64,000 nt of DNA from NCBI GenBank assembly GCA_016721825.1, contig JADKHI010000006.1, forward strand, positions 310,001-374,000, read 5' to 3'. Below are positions 27,368 to 34,928 of the stretch, in pieces (the first letter of the stretch is position 1; each line of letters opens with the position of its first letter). Below the pieces are notes generated by a model that saw only the letters and a program-made list of their open reading frames with translations, ran no database searches and was not told the DNA's origin. The stretch is from Flavobacteriales bacterium (lineage in GTDB: Bacteria; Bacteroidota; Bacteroidia; Flavobacteriales_F; PHOS-HE28). The translations under genes were made by a program, and so were the position numbers.

Positions 27368-28573
27368 ATGAACGTACAACCGATCAAACAGCGCTTCGGG
27401 ATCATCGGCGGTTCACCGTTGCTGGACCGGGCCATTGAGATCGCGGCGCAGGTGGCGCCGACGGACCTGACCGTATTGATCACCGGCGAGAGCGGCTCGG
27501 GCAAGGAAGTGATGCCGCAGGTGATCCACCAACTGAGCGCACGCAAGCACGGTCCTTATGTGGCCGTGAACTGCGGGGCCATTCCCGAAGGCACGATCGA
27601 CAGCGAACTGTTCGGGCACGAAAAAGGCTCGTTCACCGGTGCGCACGAAGCGCGCAAGGGCTACTTCGAAGTGGCGGACAAGGGCACGATCTTCCTCGAT
27701 GAGGTAGGCGAGCTTCCGTTGAGCACCCAGGTGCGCCTGTTGCGCGTGCTGGAGACCGGCGAATACATCCGCGTGGGCAGCAGCAAGCCACAGAAGACCA
27801 ATGTGCGTGTTGTGGCGGCCACCAACGTGCAGATGCTTCAGGCCGTGCAGCGGGGCACCTTCCGGGAGGACTTGTACTACCGCCTGAACACCGTGCCCAT
27901 CCACGTGCCGCCGTTGCGGGACCGCAAGGACGACATCCTCTTGCTCTTCCGGAAGTTCGCGCAGGACGCTGCGGACCGTTACCGGATCAAGGACGCGATC
28001 ACGCTGGCCCCCGACGCGCAGCAACTGCTCACGGCCTACCGCTGGCCTGGCAACGTTCGCCAGCTGAAGAACATCGTGGAGCAGATGAGCGTGATCGAAC
28101 AGGACCGCAGGATCACGTCGGACACCTTGCGCACCTACCTGCCCGAGGAGGTCACCTCCATGCTACCCGCCGTGGCCGGAAAACAGGGGGTCGAAGGGAT
28201 CAACGAGCGGGAGCTGATCTTCAAGTTCCTCTTCGACATGAAGAGCGACCTGAACGCCTTGAAGGAACAGGTCCGCGCGATGATGAACGGACAGCCCATG
28301 TCAGCGCCAGCAGCTCCGGCGGTTCCCGAGCTCGTGATGCCGATCCAATCGGTCCCAGCGGGCACCTTGAGCATTCAAATGCCGCGCACGGAGGACCCGC
28401 ACGACATCGAGCATACCGAAGTTCAGGAATCATTGAGCCTTCAGGACAAGGAGAAGGAGCTGATCAAAAAGGCCCTGAGCCGTCACCGCAACCGCCGCAA
28501 GGCCGCCGCGCAGGAGCTGGGCATCAGCGAACGCACCTTGTACCGAAAGATCAAGGAATACGACCTACAGTGA
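27368..28573 (+). CDS. Sigma-54-type AAA+ transcription activator without receiver domain
   Basis: Enhancer-binding AAA+ regulator of 401 residues. Walker A GESGSGKE (40-47), the sigma-54 contact loop GSFTGA (87-92; usual GAFTGA, so A to S), Walker B TIFLDEVGELP (about 107-117), arginine-finger region, and a C-terminal Fis-type helix-turn-helix (RRKAAAQELGISERTLYRKIKEYDL). There is no N-terminal receiver or ligand domain, so it is probably controlled by level or by a partner. This is the version always found downstream of miaB in Bacteroidota. The in-frame ATG at 27335 overlaps the miaB stop (ATGA), but homologues begin like the ATG at 27368 (MNVQPIKQRFGIIG). Confidence 0.9.
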   Translation: MNVQPIKQRFGIIGGSPLLDRAIEIAAQVAPTDLTVLITGESGSGKEVMPQVIHQLSARKHGPYVAVNCGAIPEGTIDSELFGHEKGSFTGAHEARKGYFEVADKGTIFLDEVGELPLSTQVRLLRVLETGEYIRVGSSKPQKTNVRVVAATNVQMLQAVQRGTFREDLYYRLNTVPIHVPPLRDRKDDILLLFRKFAQDAADRYRIKDAITLAPDAQQLLTAYRWPGNVRQLKNIVEQMSVIEQDRRITSDTLRTYLPEEVTSMLPAVAGKQGVEGINERELIFKFLFDMKSDLNALKEQVRAMMNGQPMSAPAAPAVPELVMPIQSVPAGTLSIQMPRTEDPHDIEHTEVQESLSLQDKEKELIKKALSRHRNRRKAAAQELGISERTLYRKIKEYDLQ

Positions 28574-28599
28574 TGGGGGCGCAAGGGTCGTGGGGTACG

Positions 28600-29133
28600 A
28601 TGGTGGAGAGGTACGATGGTGCACGAGTGCGCCTTTCAACGACCGCGTGCCTCCTGCTCCTGCCCCTGCTCCTGGATTCCTGCCGCGTGAACTACTCCTT
28701 CGGCGGTGGCACGTTCCATCCGGACGCGAAGACGATCAGCGTTCAGCTTTTCGACCCGCGCGCGCCACTGTCCAGCCCGCGCACGGCACAGTTCCTGACC
28801 GAGACCGTTCGTGACCTGATGCAGGCGCAGACCCCGCTGGCCTTGGTGAAGCAGGATGGTGACTACGCGTACGAAGGTGCGATCACCGGTTACGATGTGC
28901 AGCCCGTGTCCATCCAGAGCAACGAGACGGCAGCACTGAACCGCTTGACGATGACCGTGCAAGTGCGTTTCAGCTGTACCCTCGATGAGAAGCAGAACAC
29001 CGAGCTCACGCTCTCCCGTTTCGTTGATTACCCGAGCAGCAATGACCTTGCGACCGTCGAGGAGGAGCTGGTTCGGAACATCAGCAAACAGCTGGCGCAG
29101 GATATCTTCGACCGGACATTGGGCAATTGGTGA
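28600..29133 (+). CDS. lptE: LPS-assembly lipoprotein LptE (Bacteroidota type)
   Basis: Lipoprotein of about 177 residues that would plug the LptD barrel in lipopolysaccharide export. A hydrophobic signal with lipobox LLLDSC gives the lipidated cysteine (C28), followed by the family pattern RVNYSFGGG, HPDAKTISVQLFDPRAP, GAITGYDVQPVSIQSNETAALNRLTMTVQVRF and FVDYPSSNDL. The start is uncertain: in-frame GTG 28570 and ATG 28573 overlap the previous gene, and ATG 28600 gives a more compact signal peptide. The final TGA overlaps the ATG of the next gene. Confidence 0.85.
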   Translation: MVERYDGARVRLSTTACLLLLPLLLDSCRVNYSFGGGTFHPDAKTISVQLFDPRAPLSSPRTAQFLTETVRDLMQAQTPLALVKQDGDYAYEGAITGYDVQPVSIQSNETAALNRLTMTVQVRFSCTLDEKQNTELTLSRFVDYPSSNDLATVEEELVRNISKQLAQDIFDRTLGNW

Positions 29134-30236
29134 TGGAGCGCGAACGACTGACCCGGCTGATGCATGAGCCGACCCGTGTGGCCAAGGAGGACCTTGCGGG
29201 GCTTCAGGAGCTGACCACCAAGTACCCCTGGTTCAGCGCCGCGCACCTGTTGTTGGCCGTAGGTGAGCACACCACGGGGGATGTGTTGTACGATGAGCGT
29301 GCCCGCACCGCCGCCGCGCACTTGCCGCAACGCAGTGTCCTGTTCGACCTGGTGCATACCGATGTGAACACCGCGCCTTCCGTGCGGGTGGAACCCACCC
29401 ACCTTTCCGTGGTGTCCGCGACCGTTCCCGAACCAACGCCTCAGCCCGAAGCCGTCCAAGCGATGGAAGTTCCGCTAGCGGTGGTGCCTGAGCCGATCCT
29501 CGCGGAACCTGTTGTTCAACCAGCAGCTGAAGCACCTATACCTGTTTCCGTGCCTGTTGATGACCCGCTGGACAAGCAGATCCGACAGGCGGCCATGGCC
29601 AGTGGCTATGAACTGTTGCTGGAGCACAGCCCGCCCCCCGCTCCCACCCCGCGTCCTGAACCGCCCGCGGCGACCGTTGCCCCGGCCGCTGAACTTCCTC
29701 CGCTCCCCGACCCGCTTCCGCAGCCCTTGCCCGTGGCGACCACGCCCGTTCAAGCCCCCACACCGCCCCGCCACACCGGCCGCTTGCGCTTTACGGATTG
29801 GCTGGACACTTCCGCAGAGGCCCAGGTGTCAGCGCCTGCCGCACAACCCCAAGCTGAGCCGGCGCATACGGACTGGCTTTACAGTAAGCCTGCAGTTGTA
29901 ACTCCTTCAGTGGAGCCTCTCGCGCAAGCCCCCGTCGAATTGCCGACCGTGGTCACTCCCACGGTGGACCCGCTGACCTTGATCGACCGCTTCATCAAGC
30001 AGGAGCATCCGGAACCTGTGAAGCGCACGGAGTTCTTCACACCCCAACAGGCCGCCAAGCGCAGCCTCGAGGACCACGCGGAGCTGGTGACCGAAACGCT
30101 GGCCCGCATCTACGAGAAGCAGGGCAACATCCCGAAGGCCATCACCGCCTACAAGCGCCTGGCCGAACGCCATCCGGACAAGGGTGCCTACTTCCTTGGG
30201 TTGGCGAAGGCCTTGGAAGGGCGGGGGAAGGCCTGA
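29133..30236 (+). CDS. Pro-rich protein with C-terminal TPR
   Basis: Protein of 367 residues without signal peptide. The N-terminal part (about 1-75) is helical (LAGLQELTTKYPWFSAAHLLLAVGEH), a central stretch of some 190 residues is rich in Pro, Ala, Val and Glu and probably disordered, and the end holds a TPR-like pair (ELVTETLARIYEKQGNIPKAITAYKRLAERHPDKGAYF, in consecutive helices). A gene of this sort between lptE and secG is common in the phylum but its function is not known to me. ATG overlaps the lptE stop by one base (TGATG), so the two are translationally coupled. Confidence 0.8.
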   Translation: MERERLTRLMHEPTRVAKEDLAGLQELTTKYPWFSAAHLLLAVGEHTTGDVLYDERARTAAAHLPQRSVLFDLVHTDVNTAPSVRVEPTHLSVVSATVPEPTPQPEAVQAMEVPLAVVPEPILAEPVVQPAAEAPIPVSVPVDDPLDKQIRQAAMASGYELLLEHSPPPAPTPRPEPPAATVAPAAELPPLPDPLPQPLPVATTPVQAPTPPRHTGRLRFTDWLDTSAEAQVSAPAAQPQAEPAHTDWLYSKPAVVTPSVEPLAQAPVELPTVVTPTVDPLTLIDRFIKQEHPEPVKRTEFFTPQQAAKRSLEDHAELVTETLARIYEKQGNIPKAITAYKRLAERHPDKGAYFLGLAKALEGRGKA

Positions 30237-30311
30237 GCCTCACCGGATCGGGGAAAAGCCTTTACTTTGCGGCCCCGCGAAAAGCGGCTTCAACACAACG
30301 AACGCAGAGCC

Positions 30312-30656
30312 ATGGTCGCCATTTCCATCATCATCATCATCATCGCAGCCCTTCTGGCGCTGGTCGTGCTGGCCCAGAACCCCAAAGGCGGTGGATTGGC
30401 CGCTGGCTTCACGGGTGCCTCGCAGATCGGCGGTGTGCAACGCACGGCCGACTTCCTCGAAAAGGGCACCTGGACCCTGGCCGCTTCCCTCATGGCCCTC
30501 TGCCTCGTGAGCGCCAGCATGCAGAGCGGCCCTGCCCAAGCCAGCGACCTCGACACGCCGATCGAGGATGTGACCCCACAGCAGCCTGTTGATCCGAGCA
30601 CTGTTGCCCCGGCCGATTCGACTAACAAGGCTTTGCAGCCGACCGATCCTATCTAA
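30312..30656 (+). CDS. secG: Preprotein translocase subunit SecG
   Basis: Small inner-membrane subunit of SecYEG, 114 residues. First helix VAISIIIIIIAALLALVVLAQ, then the diagnostic cytoplasmic loop NPKGGGLAAGFTGASQIGGVQRTADFLEKGTW and a second helix LAASLMALCLVSA. The C-terminal tail of about 40 residues is acidic and Pro-rich, as in other Bacteroidota SecG. The start is ATG 30312; codons before it in the same frame are not hydrophobic. A TTACTTTG promoter-like box is at 30262-30269. A strong terminator follows. Confidence 0.93.
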   Translation: MVAISIIIIIIAALLALVVLAQNPKGGGLAAGFTGASQIGGVQRTADFLEKGTWTLAASLMALCLVSASMQSGPAQASDLDTPIEDVTPQQPVDPSTVAPADSTNKALQPTDPI

Positions 30657-30676
30657 GCCAATTCAGGGATCATTGG

Positions 30677-30715
30677 ACAGCCTGTCAGTCGAATACTGAC
30701 AGGCTGTTCGGCTTT
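30677..30715 (+). terminator. Terminator after secG
   Basis: Perfect 13-bp inverted repeat ACAGCCTGTCAGT (30677-30689) / ACTGACAGGCTGT (30695-30707) with a 5-base loop, followed by TCGGCTTTC. It separates the miaB-secG run from groES-groEL. Confidence 0.85.
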
Positions 30716-30809
30716 CAGGCAATGGTGTCAGCGCCGCCCGCGCGGCATGGACCTTGACACCTGCGGCGCACGACCCCATCGAACCAACGTTCAAACCTCA
30801 GATCGATCC

Positions 30810-31103
30810 ATGGCTACGAAAGTGAAGCCCCTGGCGGACCGCGTGCTTGTTGAAGCAGCAGCTGCCGAAGAGACCACCAAGGGTGGCTTGTTCATCCCCG
30901 ATACCGCTAAGGAAAAACCCCAGCGTGGCAAGATCATCGCTGTAGGCACAGGTCGTGTTGCCGACGACGGCAAAGTGACCCCGTTGACCGTGAAGGTGGG
31001 CGACGAAGTGTTGTACGGCAAGTACAGCGGCACCGAGCTCAGCCTCGAAGGCAAGGACTACATGATCATGCGCGAAAGCGACATCTACGCCGTCCTCAAT
31101 TGA
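30810..31103 (+). CDS. groS: Co-chaperonin GroES
   Basis: Ten-kilodalton co-chaperonin of 97 residues that caps GroEL. Visible features are KPLADRVLVEAAAAEE, the mobile loop TTKGGLFIPDTAKEKPQ with the GroEL-binding GLFIP, GKIIAVGTGR, VKVGDEVLYGKYSGTEL and the end DIYAVLN. Start ATG 30810 gives the standard length. groEL follows at 55 bases. No CIRCE element (the HrcA operator) was seen upstream. Confidence 0.97.
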   Translation: MATKVKPLADRVLVEAAAAEETTKGGLFIPDTAKEKPQRGKIIAVGTGRVADDGKVTPLTVKVGDEVLYGKYSGTELSLEGKDYMIMRESDIYAVLN

Positions 31104-31158
31104 TACCTGGCCCTGATCGTTCAGGGCCTTTTCCATTCCCCCCAAATCCCCAACTGCA

Positions 31159-32799
31159 ATGGCAGCCAAGAACATCCAATTCGACATCGACGCCCGCGAC
31201 CGCTTGAAGCGTGGCGTGGACCACCTCGCGAACGCCGTGAAGGTGACCCTCGGTCCCAAGGGCCGCAACGTGATCATTGACAAGAAATTCGGTGCGCCCC
31301 AAGTGACCAAGGATGGCGTTACTGTGGCCAAGGAGATCGAGCTGAAGGACGCCGTGGAGAACATGGGCGCCCAGATGCTGAAGGAAGTGGCCAGCAAGAC
31401 CGCCGACATCGCGGGTGATGGCACCACCACCGCCACCGTGCTCGCCCAGGCGATCGTGACCGCAGGCCTGAAGAACGTGGCCGCCGGTGCGAATCCCATG
31501 GACCTGAAGCGCGGCATCGACAAGGCCGTGATCGCTGTGGTCGAAGAGCTCAAGAAAATGAGCAAGGCCGTTGGTGACGACAATGCCAAGATCAAGCAGG
31601 TCGCTTCGATCAGCGCCAACAACGACGAAACGATCGGCACCCTGATCGCTGAGGCCATGGCCAAGGTGAAGAAGGAAGGTGTGATCACCGTGGAGGAAGC
31701 AAAAGGCACCGACACCACTGTGGAAGTGGTGGAAGGCATGCAGTTCGATCGCGGCTACCTCAGCCCCTACTTCGTGACCAACGCGGAGAAGATGGAGGCC
31801 GAGCTGGAGAACGCCTACATCCTGATCTACGACAAGAAGATCAGCAGCATGAAGGAGCTCCTCCCCATTCTGGAGAAGAGCGCGCAGACCGGCAAGCCCC
31901 TGCTGATCATCAGCGAGGATGTTGACGGTGAAGCACTGGCAACCTTGGTGGTGAACAAGATCCGCGGTGCCCTGAAAGTGGCCGCCGTGAAAGCCCCTGG
32001 CTTCGGTGACCGTCGCAAGGCCATGCTGGAGGACATCGCCATCCTCACGGGTGGAACGGTGATCAGCGAAGAGCGTGGCTTCAAGCTGGAGAACGCTGAA
32101 CTCGACATGCTGGGTCGTGCTGAGAAGATCAGCATCGACAAGGACAACACGACCATCGTGAACGGCGCCGGCAAGAAGGACGATATCAAGGGCCGTGTGA
32201 ACCAGATCAAGGCACAGATCGAGAACACCACCAGCGACTACGACAAGGAGAAGCTGCAGGAGCGTCTGGCCAAGCTGGCCGGCGGTGTGGCCGTGCTCTA
32301 CATCGGTGCCGCCACCGAAGTGGAGATGAAAGAGAAGAAGGACCGTGTTGACGACGCACTGCACGCGACCCGCGCCGCTGTGGAGGAAGGCATCGTGCCC
32401 GGTGGTGGCATCGCCTACATCCGCGCCCAGAAAGCGTTGGAGAACATGGAAGGTGCGAATGGTGACGAGACCACCGGTATCGCCATCGTGCGTCGCGCCA
32501 TCGAAGAGCCCCTCCGCCAGATCGTGGCCAACGCCGGCCTCGAAGGCAGCATCGTGGTCCAGAAGGTCCGCGAAGGCAAGGCCGACTTCGGCTTCAACGC
32601 CCGCACCGAGGTGTACGAGAACCTGCTCGCCGCAGGTGTCATCGACCCCACGAAGGTAACCCGGGTGGCCTTGGAGAACGCTGCTTCCATCGCCAGCATG
32701 CTGCTCACCACCGAGTGCGTGATCAGCGAGGAGAAGGAAGAGAAGGCAGCAGGCGGCCATGGCCACCCCGACATGGGCGGCATGGGCGGAATGATGTAA
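31159..32799 (+). CDS. groL: Chaperonin GroEL
   Basis: Sixty-kilodalton chaperonin of 546 residues forming the double-ring folding chamber. It has the ATP-binding VTLGPKGRNVIID and AGDGTTTATVLAQ (with the catalytic Asp in DGTTT), the apical-domain block VVEGMQFDRGYLSPYFVTN, VKAPGFGDRRKAMLEDIA and the C-terminal VPGGGIAYIRAQ. The end is the Gly/Met-rich tail GGHGHPDMGGMGGMM typical of GroEL. Full length, cytoplasmic, co-transcribed with groES. Confidence 0.98.
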   Translation: MAAKNIQFDIDARDRLKRGVDHLANAVKVTLGPKGRNVIIDKKFGAPQVTKDGVTVAKEIELKDAVENMGAQMLKEVASKTADIAGDGTTTATVLAQAIVTAGLKNVAAGANPMDLKRGIDKAVIAVVEELKKMSKAVGDDNAKIKQVASISANNDETIGTLIAEAMAKVKKEGVITVEEAKGTDTTVEVVEGMQFDRGYLSPYFVTNAEKMEAELENAYILIYDKKISSMKELLPILEKSAQTGKPLLIISEDVDGEALATLVVNKIRGALKVAAVKAPGFGDRRKAMLEDIAILTGGTVISEERGFKLENAELDMLGRAEKISIDKDNTTIVNGAGKKDDIKGRVNQIKAQIENTTSDYDKEKLQERLAKLAGGVAVLYIGAATEVEMKEKKDRVDDALHATRAAVEEGIVPGGGIAYIRAQKALENMEGANGDETTGIAIVRRAIEEPLRQIVANAGLEGSIVVQKVREGKADFGFNARTEVYENLLAAGVIDPTKVTRVALENAASIASMLLTTECVISEEKEEKAAGGHGHPDMGGMGGMM

Positions 32800-32852
32800 G
32801 CATACTGACCACGGCCTCCCCTTCGGGAGCCCGCTGTGGGAGCGAGATAGAG

Positions 32853-32887
32853 AGCAAGCCCCGGCCAGGAATGGTCGGGGCTTGTTC
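32853..32887 (+). terminator. Terminator after groEL
   Basis: Inverted repeat CAAGCCCCG (32855-32863) / CGGGGCTTG (32876-32884), followed by TTCG. It ends the groES-groEL operon ahead of the Wadjet-like genes. Confidence 0.8.
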
Positions 32888-33002
32888 GTGCAATGCGAGA
32901 TACTAACACCCTGTTCAGAAATAGGGCCCGTCCACCAGCCCTACGCTCCATAAACTCGCATGGTTGCTGGGATCCCGTCCCGGAACGATCGCCACCGGAC
33001 CC

Positions 33003-34229
33003 ATGCAGATCACACCGAAACGCTTCTTCGATTTCTGCGCCACGCACGTGCCCTTGCTGCATACCATCGCCGCACGGCCGGGTGATGTGAGCGAAGCGCA
33101 GGTGCGGGAGATCATCCGCAGCCACAGCGATGCACAGCAGGAAATGCCAGAGACCACCTGGCAACGGCTCATCGACCTGCAGATCCTGCTGCCGCTGGAG
33201 GAGGGTAGCGCGCATTACGTGATGGCCCAGCCGCTGCTGGCGCTCTTCAACTACCTGTACAACGACGCACTGCCCACCAGCCCGGAGATCATCCAGGGCT
33301 ACATCGCCGCGTTGGAGAGCGCACGCAAGCGCATGATGGCCGGCGTGGAAGCACTGGACCCGCTCCCTGTGAGCATGGCCGCCAACGAGGTGGACAGCAC
33401 CCTGCGCCGCATCCAAGAGGACCTGGAGGCCACACACCGTGCAGTGATGTCCGAGGTGGCGCGCTACAAGGCCGACCGTGCCAGTGTGAGCGTCCGCGAA
33501 CGGTACATGCGCATCGTCTCGCTGATGGACCTCTACGTGCATCCGCTGGTGGAGATCGTCCGTGTGGATGGTCTACTGGCCCACACGCTCAGCCATACCG
33601 ACCAGGCCCTTAGCGCCGCCCGGGAGCAAGGTGTCTTTACCGAAGTGGGACCGCTGGAACGCAATGAGCGGCAGATCCGCGCCTTGCGCCGCCGTTCGAT
33701 CCACACGCTGAACGAAAGCCGCAAGGAACTACAGCCCTTGTACGAGGTCCTGCGCCGTTCTTCGGCCATCGCGCACGGTGCCACGTTGGCATTGAACCGC
33801 TTGCGCTACCTGAAGCTCGATGAATGGGTGGAGCACTATGTAGTGCAGGCCGGTCGGTCGTCCGTGGAGTGCCCCCCGACCGATTCCGTATTGCGCAGCA
33901 CCATCGACCACGTTGTGGCCCATCCGCCGCAGCCTCCTCCGGTACTGAACATGGAAGAGAGCGGCGGTACGCCATCCGATTACGTGCGCCTCCTTTGGCT
34001 CAACAACCTCAAGACAGCGATCAAGGAAGAGCTTCCTGTCAACGACCTCACCGACTGGCTGGTGAAGAGTTTCCCAGAGAAAGGCACAGCTGATGCGCTT
34101 CTGGGATTGGGTCGCTTACTCTTCGATCCCGAACTCGATGTCGCCTTCAGCGAAAGCGGCAAGCCACGAAAATACCGGACCCGCGACGGTGTGCTCGAAG
34201 TCACCGCCATATCCGTCAAGCACGCATGA
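33003..34229 (+). CDS. jetA: Wadjet-like JetA (MukF/MksF-type kleisin subunit)
   Basis: Cytoplasmic protein of 408 residues, mostly helical, without signal or membrane segments. The N-terminal part (PKRFFDFCATHVPLLHTIAARPG; ETTWQRLIDLQILLPLEEG) looks like a winged-helix region, followed by long helices (about 105-260; DSTLRRIQEDLEATHRAVMSEVARYKADRASV) and a small C-terminal domain that would touch the SMC head. I assign it as JetA from its size, its position first in the operon and the genes that follow, not from a strong motif. Start ATG 33003; the preceding in-frame TTG is not favoured. Its stop overlaps the next start (ATGA), so it is translationally coupled to jetB. Confidence 0.7.
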   Translation: MQITPKRFFDFCATHVPLLHTIAARPGDVSEAQVREIIRSHSDAQQEMPETTWQRLIDLQILLPLEEGSAHYVMAQPLLALFNYLYNDALPTSPEIIQGYIAALESARKRMMAGVEALDPLPVSMAANEVDSTLRRIQEDLEATHRAVMSEVARYKADRASVSVRERYMRIVSLMDLYVHPLVEIVRVDGLLAHTLSHTDQALSAAREQGVFTEVGPLERNERQIRALRRRSIHTLNESRKELQPLYEVLRRSSAIAHGATLALNRLRYLKLDEWVEHYVVQAGRSSVECPPTDSVLRSTIDHVVAHPPQPPPVLNMEESGGTPSDYVRLLWLNNLKTAIKEELPVNDLTDWLVKSFPEKGTADALLGLGRLLFDPELDVAFSESGKPRKYRTRDGVLEVTAISVKHA

Positions 34230-34804
34230 ACAACCTACCCTACCTGAAGGAGATCTTCGACAAGCTGCGTCAGGGCTCTTACATCACCCACGAACAAGGC
34301 GGGCTGCACGTGGCACTTGCCGACAAGTTCGACGACTACGCCGCCTATTTCGAGCCGCTCGGGTTGAACCTGGTGCGGCATGAGCGCGACTTCTTCTACC
34401 TACACACCGTGACCGCTGAGAGCAGCCCGCCTCCGGCATCGTTGCCACCGATCGCGGTGTTCTGCTTCATCCTGATCGAGAGCGCCGCGAACCAAGGTCG
34501 TTCCATCGAGGAGTACCTGCTGACCGAACGCTTCAGCATCGCCAGCCTACCGCACCTGAATTCGGACCGCTACAAGGCCCATTTGAAAGCGGTGGACATC
34601 ACCGACGAGAATGCCTTGCGCAAGCTGGTGAAGAGCATGGTACGCCTCGGGTGGGCCGAGTACTTCCCGGATGATACGTTCCGCTTCCTGCGCCCCTTCC
34701 ACCGCGTGTTCGACAAGTGCCAGGAGATCAGCGCAGCGGCCGAACAGGAGGCGCGTACCGTGTTGATCAACACCGAACCGACCATCGATCCGGAGATGAA
34801 CTGA
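34226..34804 (+). CDS. jetB: Wadjet-like JetB (MukE/MksE-type, DUF4194-like)
   Basis: Protein of 192 residues with the layout of MukE/MksE/JetB subunits: two small winged-helix-like parts. Visible segments are LKEIFDKLRQGSYITHEQGGLHVALADKFDDYAAYFEPLG in its first part and SIEEYLLTERFSIASLPHLNSDRYKAHLKAV in the middle, then LVKSMVRLGWAEYFPDDTFRFLRPFHRVFD. The last segment, a hydrophobic Trp-containing strand followed by FRFLRP, is usual at the end of this family. ATG overlaps the jetA stop. A gap of 124 bases without a gene separates it from jetC. Confidence 0.72.
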   Translation: MNNLPYLKEIFDKLRQGSYITHEQGGLHVALADKFDDYAAYFEPLGLNLVRHERDFFYLHTVTAESSPPPASLPPIAVFCFILIESAANQGRSIEEYLLTERFSIASLPHLNSDRYKAHLKAVDITDENALRKLVKSMVRLGWAEYFPDDTFRFLRPFHRVFDKCQEISAAAEQEARTVLINTEPTIDPEMN

Positions 34805-34928
34805 ACACGGATCGGGCCGCAGCGTCGCATAAACGCAGAGCGGAACGCGAGAACGGAAACGTGACAAGTCAACCACTACCAATAGAGCATACTCGGCGCT
34901 TCCGCGCCTCTGTGGCCAACTCAGCAAC

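Noticed and set aside
31096..32766. 556-codon open frame opposite groEL
   Set aside because: groEL is certain; the antisense frame shows no domain and arises from codon bias.
32800..33002. Attachment site or mobile-element boundary next to the Wadjet-like operon
   Set aside because: I looked for direct repeats, integrase remnants and tRNA ends on either side and saw only the groEL terminator; no transfer mark can be claimed.
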